DNA of 20,584 nt from STD1-80 sp043802745 (GTDB lineage: Bacteria > Patescibacteriota > Minisyncoccia > Minisyncoccales > CG1-02-41-26). Below the pieces are notes generated by a model. That model saw only the letters and a program-made list of their open reading frames with translations, was not told the DNA's origin and did no database searches. This document shows, piece by piece, positions 1 to 6,118 of this stretch (position 1 is its first letter; each line of letters opens with the position of its first letter). The position numbers and the translations under genes are program-made. Location of the stretch: assembly GCA_043802745.1 (NCBI GenBank), contig JAZDKU010000038.1, forward strand, positions 1 to 20,584. Direction: 5' to 3'.

Positions 1-1
1 A

Positions 2-226
2 ATGTTTAATGTAATTTACAATGTTACCAACTGGATATTCTTTATACTAACCATACTAGTTGTGCTAATGATTATCTATGGCGGGTTTGTTTACATTACA
101 TCTGCTGGAGATCCAGCTGGGGCAACCAAGGGCAAGGCAATCCTAACTTACGCTATTATCGGCTTAGCCATTGCTTTAATTGCCAAACTTATCCCAAGCT
201 TAGTAAGGTTTATACTTCGTGTTTAG
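2..226 (+). CDS. Small two-helix membrane protein, type IV secretion pilin-like (probably 5' partial)
   Basis: The 74 visible residues hold two hydrophobic helices (about 10-32 and 48-70) joined by a short polar loop with the pattern IYGGFVYITSAGDP and then a Lys-containing turn. That GG-Y-TSAGD loop followed by a second helix is characteristic of the T4SS_pilin/TrbC-VirB2-like proteins common in CPR genomes, which are thought to sit in the cytoplasmic membrane. Members usually carry an N-terminal signal sequence of about 30-50 residues. None is visible, so the true start is probably upstream of the window and the ATG at base 2 is likely an internal Met. A strong terminator follows 38 nt after the stop. 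The family call is from remembered sequence pattern; the function (secretion, DNA uptake or other) is inference. Confidence 0.6.
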   Translation: MFNVIYNVTNWIFFILTILVVLMIIYGGFVYITSAGDPAGATKGKAILTYAIIGLAIALIAKLIPSLVRFILRV

Positions 227-263
227 CGTGAATAAATAATTAATAAATATTACCGAAAGAAAG

Positions 264-294
264 AAAAACCCTCCACTTTGGGTGGAGGGTTTTT
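264..294. terminator. Intrinsic terminator, usable on both strands
   Basis: This is a perfect 13-bp inverted repeat (264-276 with 282-294) around a 5-nt loop. The stem is AAAAACCCTCCAC and its complement, so a U-tract forms at the 3' end on either strand. It closes the pilin-like gene and could also stop minus-strand transcripts coming from hsp20. Confidence 0.9.
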
Positions 295-297
295 CGA

Positions 298-326
298 TTG
301 ATTTAATGGGATTTTTGGCTTATGAT
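298..326 (+). promoter_or_regulatory. Sigma70-type promoter of tRNA-Leu
   Basis: TTGATT (298-303), a 17-nt spacer and TATGAT (321-326). Transcription would start near 333, about 6 nt before the mature tRNA 5' end. It lies directly behind the terminator, so the tRNA is probably an independent unit. Confidence 0.65.
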
Positions 327-338
327 GAGGCTATAAAT

Positions 339-422
339 GCCGAGGTGGCGGAATTGGCAGACGCGCTAGGTTTAGGACCTAGTGCCAGTAATGGCGTGAG
401 GGTTCAACTCCCTCTCTCGGCA
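339..422 (+). tRNA. tRNA-Leu (anticodon UAG)
   Basis: An 84-nt class II tRNA with a long variable arm. The 7-bp acceptor stem is GCCGAGG with TCTCGGC (one G-U pair). The anticodon arm has stem CTAGG/CCTAG and loop TTTAGGA, giving anticodon TAG at 373-375, which reads CUA and other CUN codons. The T arm carries GGTTCAACTCC. The discriminator is A422 and no CCA is encoded, so a CCA-adding enzyme is needed. Confidence 0.97.
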
Positions 423-438
423 CAGCTTAGTCGCTCGA

Positions 439-1083
439 TTACTCAATCACCTGCCTCTTGATTGAGGATTTTTTGCTTTCTTGTTTTTTTCTGGGGATTT
501 TTATGGTTAAAATCCCTTTTTTGAATGAGGCTAATATTTTTTGCGTGTTCACATCATCAGGCAACATTGTATTGCGGGAAAAAGGCCCCCAATAGCATTC
601 TTGATGAAAGTATCTTTTATCTGGAGCTTGGTCAGCTTCGTTTCTTTCGCCCCTGATAATCAACATATTATTTTCCACAAAAATTTCTATGTCTTCTTGG
701 CTTACCCCAGCAATGGGAATTTGCAAGCAAAAATCTGTTTCTGTTTCGTAAATATCAGCGGCCAGCCTGCCTTTGCTGGCGGGCCAGCTGGAACTAAGCT
801 CAGCTTCAGCATCTTTTTTTGAGTTTTTTTTGCCCCAGTCTTTATGGGGCTTTTCTTTTTTCTTTTTTTTACTCTTTTCTTCTTCCCTCTCCTCGTCTGG
901 GATTTCTTCTTCTGTTTCGCTGTTTTGTTCGTTTTCTTTTTCCTCCTCTATATCTTCTTCTACTCCTTCTTCACCCTCTTCGTCTATGTTGCCCTCTTCT
1001 TCAATTTCTTCATCTTCTGTTTCGCTTTCTATGTCTTCTTGGTCTAGCTCAATATTTTTTTTAAATCTTTTAAATAATGACAT
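439..1083 (-). CDS. Hsp20/alpha-crystallin small heat shock protein with long charged N-terminal tail
   Basis: A 214-residue ATP-independent holdase-type chaperone. The alpha-crystallin domain spans about residues 105-198, with the signatures PIAGVSQEDIEIFVENNMLI, RGER, the GPFSR..LP turn and the closing GILTIKIPR strand. Ordinary bacterial Hsp20 proteins are about 140-160 residues. The excess is an N-terminal region in two blocks: about 11-69 is almost wholly Glu/Asp, and about 70-90 is Lys-rich. Both are probably disordered. A palindrome lies in the coding DNA just before the crystallin domain. It is the last gene of the leftward tsaD-prsW-hsp20 run, 10 nt after prsW, and converges on tRNA-Leu. 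The fold is clear; what the charged tail does is unknown. Confidence 0.93.
   Translation of the reverse strand: MSLFKRFKKNIELDQEDIESETEDEEIEEEGNIDEEGEEGVEEDIEEEKENEQNSETEEEIPDEEREEEKSKKKKKEKPHKDWGKKNSKKDAEAELSSSWPASKGRLAADIYETETDFCLQIPIAGVSQEDIEIFVENNMLIIRGERNEADQAPDKRYFHQECYWGPFSRNTMLPDDVNTQKILASFKKGILTIKIPRKKQESKKSSIKRQVIE
765..784. repeat. GC-rich short palindrome inside hsp20
   Basis: GCCTGCC (765-771) pairs with GGCGGGC (778-784) with one G-U, loop TTTGCT. It stands out from the AT-rich surroundings and encodes the stretch around WPASKGRLA that joins the charged tail to the crystallin domain. It resembles the other GC-rich palindromes in this window in style. Whether it is an inserted element or simply coding sequence cannot be settled from one copy. 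Confidence 0.45.
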
Positions 1084-1093
1084 GGATATTATT

Positions 1094-1792
1094 TTATTTT
1101 ATTATGCAGACTGGTTTTAGTCCTTTTAAATGTTTAATGCCAAAAGAAACAAATAAACTTAAAGCCATTATTATAGCTAATGGCAGTAAAAATTTATTTA
1201 TTCCTTCTACTTGCATTATAGACCAGTTATAAAAAGCGTGCAAAACAGCCACAGCTAAAAACCCAATCCACAAGTAAATTTTTTTGTTTTTACAGCGAGA
1301 TAGAATCCAAAAATATCCCATAGCCCCCGAGCACAAAGCATGCAAAAATGTGGCTGAGACAAATCGCCAAGACATTATTTCTAAAACTCTTGTGGATGAG
1401 GCAATTTCTTGAGTGGCTAAAACCAAAACATTTTCTAAAGCCGCAAAGCCCAAAGCTGAAATTATCATAAACAAAACCCAATCAATTGGCTCATCTGGCT
1501 CAGATGTTTTGTAAAGCCCGGCTTTAACTGCTAAAAATTTTATCCCTTCTTCAATAATCGCGCTGGCTAGAAAAATTATAAAAAACCAGTCGCTTGCTCC
1601 GTAAAAAGACATGCCTTTTTGAAAGCCTTTTTCTAAAAATATAGCAAACACTCCTGATAGAATACCCAAGATAAATACTTTTAAAACTAAGGGATTTGAT
1701 TCTGGGTGGCTGTCTTTGCGCAGGTAAAATAAAAGCCAAATAAAGCTTGGCAAAAGCCCGGCTGAAAGAATAATAAGCTCGTGGGTTAGCAT
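1094..1792 (-). CDS. PrsW-family intramembrane metalloprotease
   Basis: A 232-residue polytopic membrane protein with about seven hydrophobic helices. The family's four conserved sites are visible: EEGIK (E81-E82), E120 in FAALENV, H151 in the helix ending LHALCSG, and H185 in LHAFYNW. In the PrsW family these form a zinc site for cleavage inside the membrane. Bacillus PrsW cleaves an anti-sigma factor; CPR members are numerous and their substrates are unknown. The start codon overlaps the end of tsaD by 7 nt, so the two are translationally coupled, and hsp20 follows after 10 nt. An envelope-stress role shared with the chaperone is a guess from this context. Confidence 0.85.
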   Translation of the reverse strand: MLTHELIILSAGLLPSFIWLLFYLRKDSHPESNPLVLKVFILGILSGVFAIFLEKGFQKGMSFYGASDWFFIIFLASAIIEEGIKFLAVKAGLYKTSEPDEPIDWVLFMIISALGFAALENVLVLATQEIASSTRVLEIMSWRFVSATFLHALCSGAMGYFWILSRCKNKKIYLWIGFLAVAVLHAFYNWSIMQVEGINKFLLPLAIIMALSLFVSFGIKHLKGLKPVCIIK

Positions 1793-2976
1793 ATATTTAG
1801 ATTACCATCTACCCTAATTTTTTGCCAGCTAGTTGGTTTTTGCTTGTTTATTAAAGCAGAAGCCCCTACCATGGCTCCGTTGTCTAAGCACAGGCTTTTT
1901 TCGGGCACGAAAAAATTAACTTTGCACTTTGCACTTTGCACTTTTAATTGCTTTCTTAATTCTCTATTTGCCATTACACCTCCACCAGTTATTATAGGCT
2001 TTGCGTTAAATTGTTTAGAGGCTTTTAGGGTTTTGGCAATTAAAACATCAATAATAGATTGTTGGATTTCTTTAGCCATAGCGATTTTATAATTTTCTGA
2101 TTCACGAACAGATTTTTTTTGGCTTTGAAAGTCATATAAAACAGCAGTTTTTAAGCCAGAAAAACTAAAATCAAAATCCTTGCTATGAAGCATCGGGCGA
2201 GGCAATGCGTCCGCCCCACCCCTCGGCTTGGGGCCGAGGAGTGGGGCGGAGCATTTCGCTAACGCGGCTATGGCTGGGCCACCAGGATAGGGCAGGCCTA
2301 AAATGCGGGCGGTTTTATCAAAGCATTCTCCAGCTGCGTCATCTCTAGTTGAGCCAATGAGCTTGTATTGGCCAATTTTAGGCATATAAATCAATTCCGT
2401 GTGCCCCCCACTTGCCACCAGCCCCACCGCCGGGAATTTCGGTATTCGGTATTCGGTATTCGGATTTTTGCTAATTGATGATAGCCAATTAGCAGATAGA
2501 TGCGCTTTTATATGGTTCACGGGGACGATAGGCAAATCCCACCAAAAAGCCAATGCCTTAGCAAAATTAACCCCTTGCCACAAACAAGGCTCAAGCCCCG
2601 GCCCATTTGTTATAGCAATAGCATCAACCTTAGGCTTCTCGTATTTTTCTAAAAACTTAATAGTTTTTTCTAATAAAACCTCGTCTCTTTGCAGTATTTT
2701 TTCTAAAACTTTTAACTTTAAACTGCAACTTTGCACTTTGCACTTTGAATTTTGAACTTTAAGTAAGCCCGCTTTTTTTAAGGATTGTGTTAGCGTTGGA
2801 ACAAGATTTTTTTGATGAGCTCTTTTCGCCAGCATAGGATAAACCCCTCCATATGGGCTATGGATTTTTATTTGCGAAGAAACAATACTAGATAAAATCT
2901 TTATTTGTTTGTTCTTTTGTTCCACAACAGCAACAGAAGTGTCATCGCAAGAAGTGTCTATAGCTAAAATAATCAT
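1786..2976 (-). CDS. tsaD: tRNA N6-threonylcarbamoyladenosine synthase subunit TsaD with in-frame repeat insertions
   Basis: TsaD (Kae1/Gcp) transfers threonylcarbamoyl to A37 of ANN-decoding tRNAs, working with TsaB, TsaE and TsaC in the cytoplasm. ASKHA-fold motifs are present: IDTSCDDTSVAVV (6-18), NGPGLEP (124-130), metal-binding NHIKAH (154-159), VASGGHTEL (187-195), DDAAGECFDKTARILGLPYPGGPA (212-235), DFSFSGLKTAV (269-279), TGGGVMANREL (330-340) and D365 in CLDNGAMVG. At 396 residues it is about 50 longer than usual. The excess lies in four repeat-derived segments: about 72-91, 170-182, 240-260 and 344-353. None touches a catalytic motif, so the enzyme should work. It is the first gene of an operon with prsW and hsp20, with a promoter immediately upstream and almost no leader. 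Confidence 0.96.
   Translation of the reverse strand: MIILAIDTSCDDTSVAVVEQKNKQIKILSSIVSSQIKIHSPYGGVYPMLAKRAHQKNLVPTLTQSLKKAGLLKVQNSKCKVQSCSLKLKVLEKILQRDEVLLEKTIKFLEKYEKPKVDAIAITNGPGLEPCLWQGVNFAKALAFWWDLPIVPVNHIKAHLSANWLSSISKNPNTEYRIPKFPAVGLVASGGHTELIYMPKIGQYKLIGSTRDDAAGECFDKTARILGLPYPGGPAIAALAKCSAPLLGPKPRGGADALPRPMLHSKDFDFSFSGLKTAVLYDFQSQKKSVRESENYKIAMAKEIQQSIIDVLIAKTLKASKQFNAKPIITGGGVMANRELRKQLKVQSAKCKVNFFVPEKSLCLDNGAMVGASALINKQKPTSWQKIRVDGNLNIC
1921..1941. repeat. Heptanucleotide array (TTTGCAC x3) inside tsaD
   Basis: Three perfect tandem copies of the 7-mer TTTGCAC. On the tsaD strand they encode the KVQSAKCKV segment (about 344-353), between the MANREL motif and the C-terminal DNGAMVG motif. 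Twenty-one bases keep the frame. The same 7-mer recurs in a second array at 2730-2743. Confidence 0.85.
2197..2259. repeat. Large GC-rich palindromic element inserted in frame in tsaD
   Basis: The core is an 18-bp inverted repeat with one mismatch (2210-2227 with 2233-2250) and a 5-nt loop. Beyond one bulge, AATGC (2204-2208) pairs with GCATT (2251-2255), and GCGA (2197-2200) with TCGC (2256-2259). It is far richer in GC than the rest of the gene. It encodes tsaD residues about 240-260 (KCSAPLLGPKPRGGADALP), where ordinary TsaD proteins have a short loop before PRPMLxSKDFDFSFSGLK. In form it resembles Rickettsia palindromic elements; no relationship is implied. Confidence 0.85.
2441..2461. 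repeat. Heptanucleotide array (GGTATTC x3) inside tsaD
   Basis: Three perfect tandem GGTATTC copies, flanked by related bases (TTTC before, GGATTT after). On the coding strand they give NPNTEYRIPK (residues about 171-180), placed between the metal-binding NHIKAH region and VASGGHTEL. Related sequence occurs at 7992-8018 in recG and at 11731-11758 and 12056-12079 outside genes. Confidence 0.85.
2717..2757. repeat. Degenerate heptanucleotide array inside tsaD
   Basis: Units in order: TTTAAAC, TGCAAC (6 nt), TTTGCAC, TTTGCAC, TTTGAAT, TTTGAAC. They encode the repetitive Lys/Val/Gln/Cys/Ser stretch at tsaD residues about 73-87. The position is the surface loop before the K-P-K-V-D-A-I strand. 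Confidence 0.8.
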
Positions 2977-2985
2977 ATTGGCATT

Positions 2986-3014
2986 ATCTTACTGTTTTTC
3001 TTGTTTTTTTTCAA
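2986..3014 (-). promoter_or_regulatory. Promoter of the tsaD-prsW-hsp20 operon
   Basis: On the minus strand TTGAAA (3009-3014), 17 nt, TAAGAT (2986-2991). Transcription would begin about 3 nt before the tsaD ATG at 2976, implying a nearly leaderless message. Confidence 0.5.
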
Positions 3015-3029
3015 ATTTTAGGTTATTCT
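3001..3029 (+). promoter_or_regulatory. Probable promoter of tRNA-Glu
   Basis: TTGTTT (3001-3006), 17 nt, TATTCT (3024-3029), with a start expected near 3036, 6 nt before the tRNA. It is interleaved with the divergent tsaD promoter, so the two may interfere. The -35 match is only partial. Confidence 0.45.
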
Positions 3030-3041
3030 GAAGTCGTTATT

Positions 3042-3113
3042 GGCGCTATCATCTAGGGGTTAGGATATCTGATTTTCAATCAGATCACCGGAGTTCGAAT
3101 CTCCGTAGCGCCG
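3042..3113 (+). tRNA. tRNA-Glu (anticodon UUC)
   Basis: 72 nt. Acceptor stem GGCGCTA/TAGCGCC, anticodon stem TCTGA/TCAGA, loop TTTTCAA with anticodon TTC at 3075-3077, and T arm GGAGTTCGAATCTCC. The discriminator is G3113 and no CCA is encoded. Confidence 0.97.
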
Positions 3114-3116
3114 CTT

Positions 3117-3638
3117 ATGATAAATAAATTTACCAAAGGAAAAACCGCAGTTTTTATTGACGCTTCCAATATTTATTTTTCCTGCAAAACACTTGGTTGG
3201 AAAGTTGACTATAAAAAGCTTTTTAATTATTTTAAAACTAACACAGAACTTGTAAGAATTGCTTTTTATAGCGCCATTAATCCAGAAAATGAAAAAGAAA
3301 GAAAATTCCAGGATTTTTTAGAAATGAATGGTTATATTGTAAAACGTAAAAAAGTTAAATTTATTAAGGATAAAAACGAAGAAACTTTTGGCGGACACAA
3401 CAAGGGCAATATTGATGTGGAGTTAACGATAGATGCCGTGCATCTAAAAGATTTTTACGACACTTTTATTTTAATGTCTGGTGATAGTGATTTTGAGTCA
3501 TTAATAAAGTATCTAAAAGTTTATAATAAACGATGTATAGTAATATCGGCCAAAGGGCATGTTGGAATTGAGCTAATCCAGCAAGCCAAATTTATTGACT
3601 TTAAAAAGATTAGAAATGAGATTGAGTTGAAACAATAA
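3117..3638 (+). CDS. NYN-domain (LabA/DUF88-type) predicted ribonuclease
   Basis: A 173-residue PIN-like NYN protein. The acidic metal-binding residues expected of the family are visible: D15 in VFIDASNIY, D100 and D106 in KGNIDVELTIDAV, and D123/D125 in LMSGDSDFESLIKYL. It is a compact single-domain version without an added OST-HTH/LOTUS domain. NYN proteins are generally predicted or shown to cleave RNA; the target here is unknown. The ATG lies 3 nt after the last base of tRNA-Glu with no room for a separate promoter, so it is most likely read from the tRNA promoter and its mRNA is freed by tRNA 3' processing. That coupling suggests, without proving, a role in RNA turnover. Confidence 0.88.
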   Translation: MINKFTKGKTAVFIDASNIYFSCKTLGWKVDYKKLFNYFKTNTELVRIAFYSAINPENEKERKFQDFLEMNGYIVKRKKVKFIKDKNEETFGGHNKGNIDVELTIDAVHLKDFYDTFILMSGDSDFESLIKYLKVYNKRCIVISAKGHVGIELIQQAKFIDFKKIRNEIELKQ

Positions 3639-3737
3639 AAAATTCCCCGGTTTCCCGGAGAAGGCCTTATGCTGCCCTGCCGTAGCAGAACAATTTAATA
3701 ATATCATATTCAAAACAGCCCTGTCAATAGATGTGCC

Positions 3738-3770
3738 AACTGTCCTAAACCATCAGGACGGTTTTGTTTT
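3738..3770 (+). terminator. Terminator downstream of the NYN gene
   Basis: AACTGTCCT (3738-3746) pairs with AGGACGGTT (3755-3763), one G-U, 8-nt loop, followed by TTGTTTT. A second, U-tract-less hairpin (3643-3650 with 3655-3662, one mismatch) lies just after the NYN stop codon. Nothing else was seen in 3639-3790. Confidence 0.65.
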
Positions 3771-3790
3771 GCACATATTTTTGCTGGCAA

Positions 3791-3830
3791 TAAAAATCCC
3801 CGCATTCAGACATTTAGTCATAGTACGGGG
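3791..3830 (-). terminator. Terminator of the leftward gene at 3850-4542
   Basis: On the minus strand CCCCG (3826-3830) pairs with CGGGG (3798-3802) across a 23-nt loop, and is followed by ATTTTTATTG. The loop is long, but position and U-tract fit a terminator 20 nt past the stop codon. Confidence 0.5.
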
Positions 3831-3849
3831 CTTGTTAACTTCTTAAGTT

Positions 3850-4542
3850 TTAGTAGGGATATTTTTGAGAGGTAGCGATGCCGGATTCGTAGTCTCGGTC
3901 GAAGGCCCAAAAACAGTCGAAGATGCTATTTTCATAAGAATAGCCTCCAACTTCAACTTGATAGCCCTTGGAGGTCGTATCCCTACATCGGTTGAGTCTA
4001 TTATAGTTTACGAAAGCTCCAGTTTTTTTAAAAATAAGCAGGTTTTTCGTAAGCTCAGTAACCGCATTTGGGACTTCGTATCTTTCGGGAAGCATTAATC
4101 TCTGTTCGTCATAGACTTTATTTTCTGATCCAGGTATTCCTCGAATATGTAGAAGATGCCATCGATTATGCATTGTAGTTTTGGCGAATTCTTCACCATG
4201 ATACCACGAATCAGTCCCGTAAGACTTAAATCTAGGACGGGTAGCCACAGGGTGTAGCTCCTGGAGCTTAATAATATTGAATAGTGACGAGTCCAAAGAG
4301 CTAAGTCCAATAAAGGCAAAGTGACAATCTTTTATGGTCTTGCCACAAAGCGGGCATGTCGATAAAAGAACTTCTTCGTCCCACGGAAATTTACCAATCT
4401 TATAGAGTCCTACCTTGGAAAAATGGATACCATAGAAAATAGCCCAGTCACTAGCATTAAAAATATTTTTGCCCATAAGAGAAATTATTTCAGTCATTTT
4501 GTCATACTCCTTTAGTTGGTTGGCTGATAAAAGGCTTACCAT
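3850..4542 (-). CDS. Unrecognised protein with a zinc-ribbon-like CPLCGK motif
   Basis: I do not recognise this 230-residue protein as a named family. It is soluble-looking, with no clear membrane helix. Near residue 63 it has CPLCGK followed by C at a TIKDC step, a possible three- or four-ligand zinc site with nearby histidines. Two His-rich stretches (WYHGEEFAKTTMHNRWHLLH) and an Arg-Cys segment (NRLNRCRD) follow; the last 40 residues are rich in aromatic and acidic residues. It is monocistronic, divergent from the TrmB-type gene, with its own terminator. The start is uncertain: the longest frame starts at 4542, but ATG 4495-4497 (residue 16, MTEIISL) has AAGGAG (4507-4512) 9 nt upstream, one of the few good Shine-Dalgarno sequences here. 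Confidence 0.7.
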   Translation of the reverse strand: MVSLLSANQLKEYDKMTEIISLMGKNIFNASDWAIFYGIHFSKVGLYKIGKFPWDEEVLLSTCPLCGKTIKDCHFAFIGLSSLDSSLFNIIKLQELHPVATRPRFKSYGTDSWYHGEEFAKTTMHNRWHLLHIRGIPGSENKVYDEQRLMLPERYEVPNAVTELTKNLLIFKKTGAFVNYNRLNRCRDTTSKGYQVEVGGYSYENSIFDCFWAFDRDYESGIATSQKYPY

Positions 4543-4566
4543 TCAGTTATTAAAGCGTAACTATCC

Positions 4567-4619
4567 TTGACACTATTGGATGGGGGAGGTAATGTAAAGC
4601 GTGTCGTGAAATTGCGACA
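4567..4619 (+). promoter_or_regulatory. Promoter and dyad of the TrmB-type gene
   Basis: Consensus TTGACA (4567-4572), 17-nt spacer, TAATGT (4590-4595). Immediately downstream, around the expected start site, TGTCG (4602-4606) and CGACA (4615-4619) form an inverted repeat with an 8-nt spacer. The place and form suit an operator, perhaps for autoregulation. It ends 7 nt before the ATG at 4627. Confidence 0.6.
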
Positions 4620-4626
4620 ACAATGC

Positions 4627-5397
4627 ATGGAAATTAAAAAAATATTAACTTTGTTTAATTTGCGGGAGATTGAAATTGATTTGTATGAAAAGCTTTTTTA
4701 TGGTGGCTCAATGTCAGCCAGTGTTTTGGCTAAGCAAGCGGGCATTAGCCGCACTTCAGTTTATGACTTACTTAAACAGCTAATTGACATTGGCTTAATT
4801 ATTGAAACCACAGCCAACAACGCAAAGTCCTTTATAGTGCAACCACCAGAGAAATTAAAATTATTATTAGAAGAAAAAGAAAAAGCCATTACAGAAGCGC
4901 AACAGCTTTTACCAGAAATCCAAAATATTTATCAGCAACGAAAAGGGCCTATTAGGCCACGCTTTCAGGTTTTTGAAGGCAAAGAGGCCCTACAGCAAAT
5001 GGTTAAGGATTTGTTGTTATACAAAGACATCACCGCTCAAGTTTTTTGGTCGGTTAAAAAACCATTAGATTTATTATCCCCGGAATTTTTTACCCAGTAT
5101 CACGAGAAAAGAGTAAAAAGCAATATACGGCTTCAAGCCATTTGGCCCAAAGAACAAATTCCGACAAACAAAACCCATTCGTTTTTATCAATGGCCAAAG
5201 AGCTCAAGCGCGATGTGCGCATTGCCCCAGCTAATATTGATTTTTCCATGGGCTATGCTATCTACGGCAACACGGTGCGGTTTATTTCTAATCAAAAAGA
5301 AAACTTTGGCTTTTTGGTGGAAAGCCAAGAATTAGCTGATATGATGAGAAGCCAGTTTAAAGTTATCTGGGATATTTCAAAACCCCTTACTTGTTAA
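4627..5397 (+). CDS. TrmB-family transcriptional regulator
   Basis: 256 residues. An N-terminal winged helix-turn-helix (about 5-70, with VLAKQAGISRTSVYDLLKQLIDIGLI as recognition region) is followed by a coiled-coil-like Glu/Lys/Gln helix (about 75-105) and a C-terminal domain with F-x-V-F-E-G-K-E-A, as in TrmB-like regulators that sense sugars or related ligands. The reading frame is open upstream to a TTG at 4567, but that codon is the -35 box itself, so the ATG at 4627 is the sensible start. No Shine-Dalgarno is present. The gene converges on the CPSC protein gene, with an 11-nt overlap of 3' ends. Its ligand and targets are unknown; the dyad at its own promoter is the best candidate site. 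Confidence 0.85.
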   Translation: MEIKKILTLFNLREIEIDLYEKLFYGGSMSASVLAKQAGISRTSVYDLLKQLIDIGLIIETTANNAKSFIVQPPEKLKLLLEEKEKAITEAQQLLPEIQNIYQQRKGPIRPRFQVFEGKEALQQMVKDLLLYKDITAQVFWSVKKPLDLLSPEFFTQYHEKRVKSNIRLQAIWPKEQIPTNKTHSFLSMAKELKRDVRIAPANIDFSMGYAIYGNTVRFISNQKENFGFLVESQELADMMRSQFKVIWDISKPLTC

Positions 5398-6118
5398 CTT
5401 TTGTAGTAGTTGCCTGGGAACTCGTGGTTGTTTTCTGTTCTTCTAGTTTCGCTAAGTTTATATACTGGCTTAGGATTTCTTCGAGTTCTTCTTTAGTTTT
5501 TAAGCCATAAAACACATCATCATTAACAAAAGTAATAGGCAATTTATCTTCTAAGCGATAAATTGACTTTATAGTATTTAAAGGCGCTAAAGCCAGGTTG
5601 TAGTCAAAAGAATAAACCCTTAAAAACGGATATTTTTCTCGCAAAGTAGTTAAGATATAGCCCTGGTTTTCACAAGAAGGGCAGGCTTTTTTATCGCCAT
5701 AAAAATAAACAATAGACACAACATTTGTTTTGCAGTCTTTGGCTACTTTTTTCAACAAAAGCCAGTGTTTTATTTCTAAAATAGAGTAATATTTTTTGAG
5801 CATTAAATAGTCTTGGTTGTCTAGGCCCAAAGTATTGCCAACTGATTCTAATTTTTGGGAAATATCAAAAAGCTCTTTGGTTAGAGTAGATTCGTTTAGA
5901 TTTTTACAAGGCGCTTGGTTTAAAATAGAAAATTGGGTTTCCAAGGACAAAATATCAATACTCAAGCCTTGCTGGAGCTTGGCTATATTAGAAATTTTCT
6001 TCTCTACCACCGTGTTGCTTAAGTAGAAACCGCCAGCAAATATAATAGCTGTGGCTAGCAAAACAACCAAGTGCCTAGCCCAATTAATTTTTTTTGTTTG
6101 TAATTTATTTAATCCCAT
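5387..6118 (-). CDS. Membrane-anchored thioredoxin-like protein with CPSC motif
   Basis: 243 residues. A Lys-rich N-terminus and one transmembrane helix (about 18-34) anchor the protein, probably with the rest outside. A helical, possibly coiled-coil region (about 40-125) follows, then a thioredoxin-like segment: a strand VVSIVYFYG, the redox motif CPSC at 146-149, and a likely cis-Pro region LPITFVND (193-200). The C-terminus (about 226-243) is a Thr/Ser/Gln low-complexity tail. The arrangement suggests an extracytoplasmic thiol oxidoreductase. Its start overlaps the end of the glycosyltransferase gene by 10 nt, so the two are co-translated. Two further Cys (71, 129) lie outside the active site. 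The redox role is inferred from the motif. Confidence 0.75.
   Translation of the reverse strand: MGLNKLQTKKINWARHLVVLLATAIIFAGGFYLSNTVVEKKISNIAKLQQGLSIDILSLETQFSILNQAPCKNLNESTLTKELFDISQKLESVGNTLGLDNQDYLMLKKYYSILEIKHWLLLKKVAKDCKTNVVSIVYFYGDKKACPSCENQGYILTTLREKYPFLRVYSFDYNLALAPLNTIKSIYRLEDKLPITFVNDDVFYGLKTKEELEEILSQYINLAKLEEQKTTTSSQATTTKVNK

Noticed and set aside
773..1120. Long plus-strand frames opposite hsp20
   Set aside because: They are the antisense of the Glu/Lys-rich tail and read as Ser/Phe/Leu runs, with no domain; the minus strand has a clear Hsp20.
4567..4626. N-terminal extension of the TrmB-type protein from a TTG at 4567
   Set aside because: The TTG is part of a consensus -35 box and the extension has no family counterpart.
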